Shown here piece after piece: positions 30,061 through 35,775 of a stretch of 35,775 bases of DNA. Under the pieces are notes generated by a model, which did no database searches, had not been told where the DNA came from, and worked only from the letters and a program-made list of their open reading frames with translations. This DNA is from Simkaniaceae bacterium (GTDB lineage: Bacteria > Chlamydiota > Chlamydiia > Chlamydiales > Simkaniaceae): the NCBI GenBank assembly GCA_026708385.1, contig JAPOVA010000011.1:1-35775 (forward strand), written 5' to 3'. Positions within the stretch are counted from its first letter, which is position 1; every line of letters starts with the position of its first letter. The translations under genes and the position numbers were made by a program.

Positions 30061-31353
30061 GTGCTCGATATAAAAAAAATTCGGGAAAATTCCGAAAATG
30101 TCGAAGCGAGAATCAGAACGAAAATACCGGGATTTTCCCTCAAGGAGATTCTGGAGGCGGATGGTGCTTTGCGAGAAAAGAAGGATTTAGTCGATAGGTT
30201 AAAAAATCGTAAGAATTCTATTGCCAAAGAGATAGGACAAAGAAAGAGGGTGGGAGAAGATCTCTCGAAGCTCACGGCCGAGGGGGCCGAGATAGGTGAT
30301 CGGATCGGCCTTCTCGATGCGGAGGCACATAGGCTCGAATCGGAGGTGAAAGAACTTCTCTCCCACCTTCCCAACCTACCCATGCCGGAGGTGCCCGTCT
30401 CATCCGATCCCGCAGAGAACGTCTGCCTTGAAACGGTGGGAGAAAAACCCCTCTTTTCCTTTACTCCGAAACACCACCTCCTCCTTAACGAGACGTTGTC
30501 TCTCTTTGATTTTGCAAGGGGGGCGAAGATTGCCGGAACCGGCTGGCCCTGTTACCGGGGTGCGGGGGCACGACTCGAATGGGCACTCATCCGCCTTATG
30601 CTCGATACCCATACGGAGAGGGGATTCGAGATGTGGATCCCCCCCCTCCTCGCCCGTCCCGACGTTATGTACGGTTCGGCCCATCTTCCCAAGTTTGAGG
30701 AAGATCTCTACAAAACGGAGGGGGAATCCCGCTTCCTCTACCTGATTCCCACTGCAGAGGCGGTGTTGAACGGCCTCCACTACGATGAGATCATAGATGG
30801 TGATGCGTTGCCGTTCAAATACACCGCATTTACACCCTGTTTTCGGAAAGAGGCGGGGGCTGCGGGCCGGCAGGAGAGGGGACTCATCCGGACCCACCAG
30901 TTCAACAAGGTTGAGCTCTTCTGTGTTACCCGCCCGGAGGAGAGCGGGAGGGTATACGAGGAGATGGTGGCGAGTGCCGAGGCGGTTTTGGAAAAATTGG
31001 AACTGCACTACAGAAAGATGCTCTTGGTCACGGGTGACATCGCTTTCCCGGCCGCTAAGACGATCGACCTGGAGGTGTGGCTTCCGGGGCAGGAGCGCTA
31101 CTATGAGGTCTCCTCTCTATCCGACTGTACCGATTTTCAGGCGCGTCGTTCCAAGATGCGTTACAAAAAGCAGGGGGACAAGCCCCGTTTTTGCCACACG
31201 TTAAACGGATCGGGGCTCGCCACATCCCGCCTTATGGCGGCTCTCTTGGAAAACCGGCAGACGGTTGACGGGAGGGTCGTGTTACCCGAAGCGCTACGCC
31301 CCTACTTCGGGGGCGATGAGATTGCGACGTGCCCTTCGAAATCGGATCGGTGA
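30061..31353 (+). CDS. serS: Serine--tRNA ligase
   Basis: SerRS charges tRNA-Ser and tRNA-Sec with serine in the cytosol. From the GTG at 30061 (VLDIKKIRENSENVEARI) the product has 430 residues, the normal size. I chose this start because GGGGAG lies seven bases upstream and family members begin exactly with this [LV]DIKxIREN pattern. A longer frame to 29902 crosses the divergent promoter. Residues 1-100 form the long helical arm that clamps the tRNA variable loop. Class II motif 2 is FRKEAGAAGRQERGLIRTHQF and motif 3 is LNGSGLATSRLMAALLEN. The gene is a single-gene unit diverging from UPF0158. Nothing looks unusual except a Cys/Arg-rich aberrant upstream extension that I discard. Confidence 0.96.
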   Translation: MLDIKKIRENSENVEARIRTKIPGFSLKEILEADGALREKKDLVDRLKNRKNSIAKEIGQRKRVGEDLSKLTAEGAEIGDRIGLLDAEAHRLESEVKELLSHLPNLPMPEVPVSSDPAENVCLETVGEKPLFSFTPKHHLLLNETLSLFDFARGAKIAGTGWPCYRGAGARLEWALIRLMLDTHTERGFEMWIPPLLARPDVMYGSAHLPKFEEDLYKTEGESRFLYLIPTAEAVLNGLHYDEIIDGDALPFKYTAFTPCFRKEAGAAGRQERGLIRTHQFNKVELFCVTRPEESGRVYEEMVASAEAVLEKLELHYRKMLLVTGDIAFPAAKTIDLEVWLPGQERYYEVSSLSDCTDFQARRSKMRYKKQGDKPRFCHTLNGSGLATSRLMAALLENRQTVDGRVVLPEALRPYFGGDEIATCPSKSDR

Positions 31354-31719
31354 GAGACGGGGTATTGTGTGGCCTATGAGCCGGAAAGAGGGTACGGCCA
31401 TACGGCTCGATGAGGCTGTTTCCGGAATAATTTCTTGTCGAATCTCGGGTTCTCAAACTTTGTCTTTTGATTTTTCTCTGCGGGTCGTCTCTTTAATGGT
31501 TGTTCCGCCATGCCGTTCCTTGGTATTCTGTTGCTCGAAGAATCACAAAAACGGGGAGAAACAAACTATGGCAACTAACTTTGATGCTACCATCTTATCG
31601 GGGCCGGTCTCGAAATACTGTTTGCGGGTTCCGTTTTTGTTTTCGGCATCACCCGTTGTCATCAAAGGCCGTACGTGCTATTCTCTCGCGATCAATGTCA
31701 CTATCCGTAGGAGAGGAAG
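31354..31719 (+). other. Region downstream of serS with one weak small frame
   Basis: The first 210 bases hold nothing I can name. TTGATT (about 31467) and TTTAAT (about 31492) might be a promoter, but the spacer is 19 bases. A 70-codon frame from ATG 31569 to 31780 (MATNFDATILSGPVSK) has a fair ribosome site (GGGGAG, ten bases upstream). It runs into the next gene in another frame, and I do not recognise the product. Confidence 0.35.
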
Positions 31720-32136
31720 ATGTCTTGTATTTGTTGCTGTCCGTCCCACCGAGAGCCGGTCATCCGCACCGGTGTCGTAGAAGAACCCCCGCAAACGACC
31801 CCCCCCGTCACGGTGCAACCGAAAGGGGCGGTAGACGCTCCTCCCGAGGTGCGGTTGCTACGATCTCTTAAGATGAAAGAGTGGGATGCGCAAGTGCGAA
31901 GAGAGGAGTCTTTTCCCGGTGTGACTCCCGAAGATGCGGGGATTCTCGAAGTGGCGGGAGAGGTCGATGTAGAGATGCAACGAGTGCTCTACGAACAGGC
32001 GCAAGCATTGCAGGAGAAGAGGGAGAGGGAAAAGCCGGAAGAGATTGATTGGGGCCTACAACAGGTTCTCTGCAGGGAAATATATCCCGAAGGGGGTGTA
32101 GGCCCTGTTTCCGAAGTCCGTCCCGACCGGAGGTGA
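31720..32136 (+). CDS. Small protein with N-terminal cysteine cluster (MSC family, copy 1)
   Basis: This 138-residue product is not in a family I recognise. It begins MSCICCCPSHREP, followed by a proline-rich stretch (about 20-40) and a charged, helix-forming remainder. Two later genes encode proteins with the same kind of start, and copy 3 aligns well over the first 30 residues (MSC[IV]CCCP, then EP, then EEP). The ATG at 31720 has GGAGAGG at ideal spacing. There is no signal peptide. A cysteine cluster at the extreme N-terminus resembles sites that receive palmitate in eukaryotic cells, so a host-lipidated secreted protein is one possibility; metal binding is another. Both are inferences. 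Confidence 0.65.
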   Translation: MSCICCCPSHREPVIRTGVVEEPPQTTPPVTVQPKGAVDAPPEVRLLRSLKMKEWDAQVRREESFPGVTPEDAGILEVAGEVDVEMQRVLYEQAQALQEKREREKPEEIDWGLQQVLCREIYPEGGVGPVSEVRPDRR

Positions 32137-32153
32137 GAGACGGGTCCCGTAAT

Positions 32154-32521
32154 ATCTCTTGCCTTGGTTGTTGTGGCCGGATTCCGCATCCGATCCCCGC
32201 TCCGGTTCCCGAGGTCGCACCCGAGCCCGTAGTCACTAAGCCGGGGGCGACATTTATCAGTTCTCGAAAATTGGGTCTGATGGAATTTCGAGAAGGCATG
32301 GGGCTTGATAGGTGGATCTTTTGGATGGCATTCGTTTCTACAATCGGTGTTCCTTCCGTCTTCTTGATCCGTTCTCGATAAGAGGTAGGGTGTTCCACAT
32401 TGTCTTTGAAATCCTGTCTTTAATTATTTGCATCTTGATTCTTTGTGGGGTGAGAGTTTCGCGTTGGGTCGCCATCTTCCGTTCGACCTCTCTTCTTCTC
32501 CTTGGAATGTTTGAAGACTAA
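32154..32521 (+). pseudogene. MSC family copy 2, probably degenerate
   Basis: The reading from 32154 to 32381 gives ISCLGCCGRIPHPIPAPVPE and ends in a hydrophobic segment (RWIFWMAFVSTIGVPSVFLI). It has the family start, but the first codon is ATC where relatives have ATG. A GGAGG lies about 20 bases upstream, overlapping the stop of copy 1. In another frame, 32380-32521 encodes a strongly hydrophobic stretch (IVFEILSLIICILILCGV and a second segment) ending LLLLGMFED. The two pieces would make a membrane protein if joined by a frameshift. I read this as a copy that lost its start codon and frame. An ATC start with an intact 75-residue product cannot be excluded. Confidence 0.45.
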
Positions 32522-32531
32522 GGGTAGAACG

Positions 32532-32756
32532 ATGTGGAAAAGGTTTTGGGGCATGCTGTGGTCGGTACCGACAACCCGGGGTCTATGGCAATTTTTCCGA
32601 GAGCCTTCTCTTGATTTGTCAAAGTTCGGTCGTGGGGAGAACAAGCTCCGGACCGGTATCATGCTGAGGTGCGGAACCGGCCCGGGTCGTGGAGAGCTTA
32701 TCGCAAGTCTCTCCCGCATCGAAGACTTTTCTTGGGCGTCGTTTTCCTTGGGGTGA
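32532..32756 (+). CDS. Hypothetical small protein
   Basis: A 74-residue frame beginning MWKRFWGMLWSVPTTRG, rich in tryptophan at its N-terminus, with AAGGG before the ATG. I do not recognise it. Downstream, a different frame (from about 32700) encodes a hydrophobic run LFLGVVFLGVMFLATKAF, so this too may be a frameshifted remnant of a small membrane protein. It sits between copies 2 and 3 of the MSC family. It may not be expressed. Confidence 0.3.
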   Translation: MWKRFWGMLWSVPTTRGLWQFFREPSLDLSKFGRGENKLRTGIMLRCGTGPGRGELIASLSRIEDFSWASFSLG

Positions 32757-32828
32757 TGTTTCTTGCTACCAAGGCCTTCTCGTGCTATCGTGCCGTTCTT
32801 CTCGACCAAACTCAGCCCGGGAGAGATG

Positions 32829-33110
32829 ATGTCTTGTGTCTGTTGTTGCCCGACCCGTCAAGAGCCTACTACCCGAGAGAACATTCTCGAAGAGGCACCC
32901 ATCACTGTTGCTCCGTCGTCATGCTTCGTTGCGGATAGAGCGCTCCGTGAAGATGTGAACTGCCTTAGGTTTGCGAACATATTCGATGACGAGTTGCGGG
33001 CAGAGGATGAAGCAAAGATGTCTCGCAAAAGAGGGGCCCTTAAGAACGTGAGAGAGAGCGTTGCGATGATGGTGGCTTTAAAGATAGCGTCCGTCGTTTC
33101 TCCGCACTGA
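32829..33110 (+). CDS. Small protein with N-terminal cysteine cluster (MSC family, copy 3)
   Basis: From the ATG at 32829 the product has 93 residues and begins MSCVCCCPTRQEP, the closest match to copy 1. The following ENILEEAPITVAP corresponds to copy 1's TGVVEEPPQTTPP. The rest is charged (DDELRAEDEAKMSRKRG) and ends in a modestly hydrophobic SVAMMVALKIASVV. GGGAGAG precedes the start at suitable spacing. The DNA upstream shares short stretches with the DNA before copy 1 (AAGGCC..., CGTGCTAT), consistent with tandem duplication of gene plus leader. The longer reading from 32763 adds an unrelated N-terminus and is rejected. Confidence 0.6.
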   Translation: MSCVCCCPTRQEPTTRENILEEAPITVAPSSCFVADRALREDVNCLRFANIFDDELRAEDEAKMSRKRGALKNVRESVAMMVALKIASVVSPH

Positions 33111-33145
33111 GTTTGTTGTCTGTTTTTCAATCGGAGGAGAAGGAA

Positions 33146-33310
33146 ATGTCCTGTTTTGCATGCCGTAGCTGTTTGCCCTTGTCAACGCCCGAACCGCAAC
33201 CGGGGCCGAACCCCCGTGATTACCGAGCCGAAGTTGTCGTTTCTTTTCTCGAAGAACGCAGACGCCTTTTTCGTTTCCACGCCCGGTGTAGACCGGGCTC
33301 CGACTCGTAG
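33146..33310 (+). CDS. Small protein with N-terminal cysteine cluster (MSC family, copy 4, possibly truncated)
   Basis: The 54-residue frame begins MSCFACRSCLPLSTPEPQPG after a very good ribosome site (GGAGGAGAAGGAA). The proline-rich stretch after the cysteines matches the family pattern. The frame may be shifted at the run of five Cs near 33211: a neighbouring frame continues PVITEPKLSFLFSKNADAF to about 33338. This may therefore be a decayed copy or a genuinely short protein. Function unknown. Confidence 0.5.
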   Translation: MSCFACRSCLPLSTPEPQPGPNPRDYRAEVVVSFLEERRRLFRFHARCRPGSDS

Positions 33311-33715
33311 AAACATTCAGAATCCCGGTATGTGGTAAGCTTCTCCGGATTGAAGGGGGACTTGAGACCTGAGAGAAGTGTTGTTGGTTCGGGGAAGCAT
33401 TTCGCCGGGTGTTGCCTCTTGAAGAAGAAAAGACCGATCAAGTTCCCGTGGCGGTGAACGGTGAGTACGCGGGCATATTCGACTCCATTAGCGCAAAAAT
33501 CAATTAGCAGGCACCGGTTTAGCAGAAAGTTGTCACCCTCGCAAGGGGTATAATTTCTTTAAAGCAAACGGATTGCCCTTATTTTTAGGAAGTAGCAAAT
33601 CATAAAAAACACGTTTCTATTATGCCAGCTGTAATTGTATTGTTTTGTTTTGACCAAGTGAAATTTTCTCTCACACGGCTCATACACACGCTTCCATGCC
33701 TGCGAACTCCGGAAC

Positions 33716-33737
33716 AAAAACCGGGAAATCGGTTTTT
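33716..33737. terminator. Bidirectional terminator-like hairpin
   Basis: AAAAACCG-GGAAAT-CGGTTTTT forms a perfect 8-bp stem whose 3' arm ends in five Ts on either strand. It is weak in GC pairs. It could stop transcription coming from the MSC cluster. Confidence 0.45.
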
Positions 33738-33882
33738 CAATTCGGGACCCCTCCCCCTTTGCTTTTGAGGAGGTACCCCCCCCCCTTTGTTTTGTTTTTG
33801 AGACGTATCCGGTCTCCCATAAAAGATGTGCATAACCCCAAAAGGAAAATTGACCGTTCAGTTGTAGGTAAATACCCGGATA

Positions 33883-33891
33883 TGGTATAAT
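33883..33891 (+). promoter_or_regulatory. Extended -10 promoter of the Inc-like gene
   Basis: TGG-TATAAT combines a perfect -10 hexamer (33886-33891) with the TGn extension. TTGTAG 18 bases upstream is a weak -35. The start of the next gene lies 44 bases downstream, giving a leader of about 37 bases. Confidence 0.6.
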
Positions 33892-33934
33892 TATGTGGTT
33901 AGCATTCAACAAACTTACAATCAGGAGCTTTACA

Positions 33935-34393
33935 ATGGCAATGCAAAGTGATCCCGTCTCCGACTGCAGAAAACCTCTCGTCGACCGGTCAACAAATGGA
34001 GGTAGCCGGTATGGGGCCTCAACAATGGAAGGAACTGCGGAGACAACCCACAGTCTAAAGGCCCGCATCGCACTCCGGATAAACTCGCACCGCAAAACAA
34101 CTCTCGCTGTCGCCGTCATTACGGGAATGATACTAGGGGGAGTGGTCCCCGGGGCTATAGTCGGAGCAGTGATAGCAGGCCTTCTCATTTTTGCATGTTC
34201 ACGTGTCCGTGTAGAGAAGTCCGAGGCCGAGGAGGAAAGAGCAAGAGAAGCGCGGGTCTGGAAAGAAGCACGCCTTGTAATAGAAAACACAGATCCCTTA
34301 ATTGCTCGAATTGATGGCGCGCAAGAACGAATAGAAAGAACGATAGAATACATGGCTAAGCGAAACGCTCAAGAAGAAGCCCGCAACCGGTAG
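33935..34393 (+). CDS. Candidate inclusion-membrane (Inc-like) protein
   Basis: From the ATG at 33935 (MAMQSDPVSD, with AGGAG eight bases upstream) the product has 152 residues. A polar N-terminus of about 57 residues precedes a hydrophobic hairpin at about 58-90 (TTLAVAVITGMILGG, a short PG turn, AIVGAVIAGLLIFA). The C-terminal 60 residues are highly charged and helix-forming (EKSEAEEERAREARVW, then RIDGAQERIERTIEYM). This is the bilobed hydrophobic layout of Inc proteins and parallels the gene at 740-1567, though I see no close sequence similarity between them. A longer reading from 33893 starts at the promoter itself and is rejected. Secretion and inclusion-membrane location are inferred. 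Confidence 0.68.
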   Translation: MAMQSDPVSDCRKPLVDRSTNGGSRYGASTMEGTAETTHSLKARIALRINSHRKTTLAVAVITGMILGGVVPGAIVGAVIAGLLIFACSRVRVEKSEAEEERAREARVWKEARLVIENTDPLIARIDGAQERIERTIEYMAKRNAQEEARNR

Positions 34394-34682
34394 GTGGGAT
34401 CACAAACCAAAGAAGGTCGGGCCACCCATTGACAAAACACATCCTGCTCACGGAAGAAAGCCGATAGAGAAGGTGGATGACCCGACAGAAGGCAAACCGG
34501 GTCACTCATATCGTCCGGCGTATACCCGAAGGAACGAAAGCCGAGTGACCCGAGTCGGGAATGTGTTGTCGACCGATAACCAAGGTTGGAAAAAACCGGC
34601 CTACTACCCCGAAAAAAAGAGAACCGCTCGTACCGATCGCAGACACGGGGAATGACGGATCTACGAACCGCCGAACGGTCCC
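34394..34682. other. Non-coding region with inverted repeats
   Basis: I see no reliable gene; a 60-codon GTG frame at 34473-34655 is polar and without a good ribosome site. A perfect 10-bp inverted repeat CGGGTCACTC/GAGTGACCCG lies at 34498-34507 and 34543-34552. An interrupted one (GTCGGG-CACC with GGTG-CCCGAC) lies at 34416-34427 and 34471-34486. Together they could fold into a structured RNA or mark the end of a mobile element. Confidence 0.4.
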
Positions 34683-34931
34683 TTAAAACGATAGTCCCGG
34701 TTTCCCGAAGATACGCGTCGTCACAAACGAAATGATCAGCGGAGACAGAGCAACCCCTAGTTCGATTCCGCTAATCAGACGATGACGCCCCAACCAAACT
34801 CCGGACAAGACATGCAATACCGATAAAGCGATAGATGTAATCTTGCCGACCCGACTTAGCTCGCCGAGCAAGCCATGGACCCGAGACATCGACGGCAACC
34901 TCGTGCTCACGGATGAGAAAACAGCAGACAT
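34683..34931 (-). CDS. Small membrane protein, unknown function
   Basis: The 82-residue product has two hydrophobic segments, about residues 30-47 (KITSIALSVLHVLSGVWLG) and 52-72 (LISGIELGVALSPLIISFV), joined by a short GRHRL loop. This again is a hairpin shape. The ATG at 34931 has AGAGGAAG nine bases upstream. It lies 116 bases below the acidic-protein gene on the same strand and may be its operon partner. I do not recognise the family. A small Inc-like protein is possible. Confidence 0.5.
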   Translation of the reverse strand: MSAVFSSVSTRLPSMSRVHGLLGELSRVGKITSIALSVLHVLSGVWLGRHRLISGIELGVALSPLIISFVTTRIFGKPGLSF

Positions 34932-35047
34932 GCAACAACTTCCTCTTGGGATCGGGCCATTATCTCCAAGGAGGGCGTTTCATTCAAGAAAAGATTTGTC
35001 ACTAACCGGGCAGACGGGGCTCCGGCTACCGCTTCAGTTCAGGTTCT

Positions 35048-35572
35048 CTAGGAAAGGCTGTCTGCCCATTGTTTTACTCTTACGAGCAGATCAAATGCCA
35101 TAGCCTCATCCCCGTAAATCGGGCACTCGGTTTCAACGGGAATATCTTCGTCCTGTGGCGACCGAACATGAAATTGCTCTTCAGGTCCGTCAATAGGGAC
35201 CACGATAGGAGCAGGAACGTGATAGTCCGGTTCGACATCGACGGCGATGAGTCCTGCTTCGTCAGCTTCGTTGACCTCCTCACTTCCGGATCCTGCGTCC
35301 CGCATAGCTTCGTCAGGAATGCCTTCGCACCCCGGGGGCAATACCGTTGGAAAATAAATGTGACCTTCTCGAATCTCTTTTTTCGCCGGAATGCCTCCCT
35401 TCCCACGATTCGACGTGGTAGGAGGCTCGACGGAGTCTGCCCCGGAGGGAGCTCCCGACTCTTTGGCAGAGAGCTTTGCCGGCCTCTCGGCTCCATCACT
35501 CGGTGGTGAGGAAGGCACAAAGCCGGACAGGTCGGTGAAAAGGTCTTCTACCGGATCGGACACGACACTCAT
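35048..35572 (-). CDS. Acidic, low-complexity protein, unknown function
   Basis: From the ATG at 35572 (MSVVSDPVEDLF, with GGAG ten bases upstream) the product has 174 residues. It is rich in Glu, Asp, Pro and Ser and probably mostly disordered, with no signal peptide or membrane segment. An in-frame reading continues to a TTG at 35677, adding a polar Ser/Arg-rich stretch, but it overlaps the opposite-strand frame at the window edge. I recognise no family. A secreted protein is conceivable given the company it keeps, but nothing in the sequence proves it. Confidence 0.5.
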   Translation of the reverse strand: MSVVSDPVEDLFTDLSGFVPSSPPSDGAERPAKLSAKESGAPSGADSVEPPTTSNRGKGGIPAKKEIREGHIYFPTVLPPGCEGIPDEAMRDAGSGSEEVNEADEAGLIAVDVEPDYHVPAPIVVPIDGPEEQFHVRSPQDEDIPVETECPIYGDEAMAFDLLVRVKQWADSLS

Positions 35573-35639
35573 ATGAGAACTCCGGGACGATTCCCCCGTA
35601 TCTACCGTATCCGGGAGACGCTGTTTCCGAGCATTCTCC

Positions 35640-35775
35640 TTGTCTATCCATGAGGAGGAGCGCGATGCGGTCGTCAACTATGCCGTAAGACAGAGGTTGG
35701 AAAAGAGTGTCGATGAGTGTGCCAAAGAGTGTGGTGCTACCGGTTCGAGTGTGTCGAGGTGGATCAGGGATGAGT
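35640..35775 (+). CDS. Helix-turn-helix protein fragment, transposase OrfA-like (runs off the window)
   Basis: The plus-strand frame reads HEEERDAVVNYAVRQRLEKS, then VDECAKECGATGSSVSRWIRDE, and is open at the right edge. The spacing of a first helix followed by a VSRWI recognition helix is that of the N-terminal domain of IS3- or IS630-type transposases (compare the common pattern of SVxEAAxxFGVSxSTVxRWI). The start is unclear: a TTG at 35640 is in frame, and the strong GAGGAGG at 35652-35658 has no in-frame ATG after it. It could also be a small DNA-binding protein. Only the sequence beyond 35775 can tell. Confidence 0.45.
   Translation, partial: MSIHEEERDAVVNYAVRQRLEKSVDECAKECGATGSSVSRWIRDE

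Larger units (their letters stand above)
33311..33934. other. Long intergenic region with hairpin and promoter
   Basis: No gene is convincing. Opposite-strand reading gives a 264-codon frame from 34353 to 33559, but it lies antisense to the Inc-like gene and lacks a ribosome site. The stretch 33540-33900 is AT-rich with runs of T and C. It holds a TATAAT at 33549-33554 without a good -35, the hairpin at 33716-33737 and the promoter at 33883-33891. Confidence 0.5.

Noticed and set aside
33559-34353. A 264-codon minus-strand frame
   Set aside because: It has no ribosome site and spans the hairpin, the promoter and the antisense of the Inc-like gene, which has its own promoter and ribosome site.
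1-35775. CRISPR arrays, rRNA genes, prophage structural genes, restriction or toxin-antitoxin systems
   Set aside because: No spaced direct repeats of CRISPR type, no rRNA sequence, and no recognisable protein of these systems was seen. The tandem repeats found are coding repeats without unique spacers.

Overview
The window looks like chromosome from a member of the Chlamydiota. The best marker is the UPF0158-family protein at 28776-29918, which resembles the protein I know as CT_429 in Chlamydia trachomatis over most of its length. Other chlamydial hallmarks are a one-chain E1 alpha/beta dehydrogenase fusion (CT340-like), a PTS reduced to ptsH-ptsI, a ComEC without its C-terminal hydrolase domain, and ftsK close to yycJ. 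Base composition is visibly G+C-rich, unlike the better known chlamydiae (roughly 36-45% G+C), so this may be a less studied lineage. I cannot name the genus from sequence alone.

Layout. 1-641: end of a tRNA uridine hydroxylase gene (trhO) with an in-frame stop. 740-1567: a candidate inclusion-membrane (Inc-like) protein. 1721-3764 (minus): ptsH-ptsI. 3891-6667 (plus): type II NADH dehydrogenase and comEC. 6675-21188 (minus): a 14.5-kb tandem array of five paralogous ankyrin-repeat genes. 21520-21593 (minus): tRNA-His. 21965-25762 (plus): ftsK and a receiver/metallo-beta-lactamase fusion gene. 25712-26551 (minus): yycJ. 26727-29918 (minus): a UPF0158-pdhAB pair, divergent from serS (30061-31353, plus). 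31354-33310: a decaying cluster of small genes, four of which encode proteins starting with Met-Ser-Cys and a cysteine cluster. 33935-34393: a second Inc-like gene. 34683-35572 (minus): an acidic protein and a small membrane protein. 35640-end: an edge fragment with a transposase-like helix-turn-helix.

The ankyrin array is the most interesting part. Each protein begins with a short leader and a glycine-zipper membrane hairpin, followed by about 14 to 23 ankyrin units in the same order. Four of the five genes share an upstream module on the minus strand: a TTGMYT-like -35, a 17-18 bp spacer and a TACCAT -10. The -10 is embedded in an ATGG-N4-CCAT dyad. Internal tandem repeats of 147, 48, 36 and 15 bp show continuing length change. 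I read the array as a co-regulated family of membrane-anchored ankyrin effector candidates, probably displayed on the inclusion membrane. That role is inference from architecture. The housekeeping genes on both sides are ordinary, whereas the two Inc-like genes and the MSC-cysteine cluster suggest that the window is rich in host-interaction genes.
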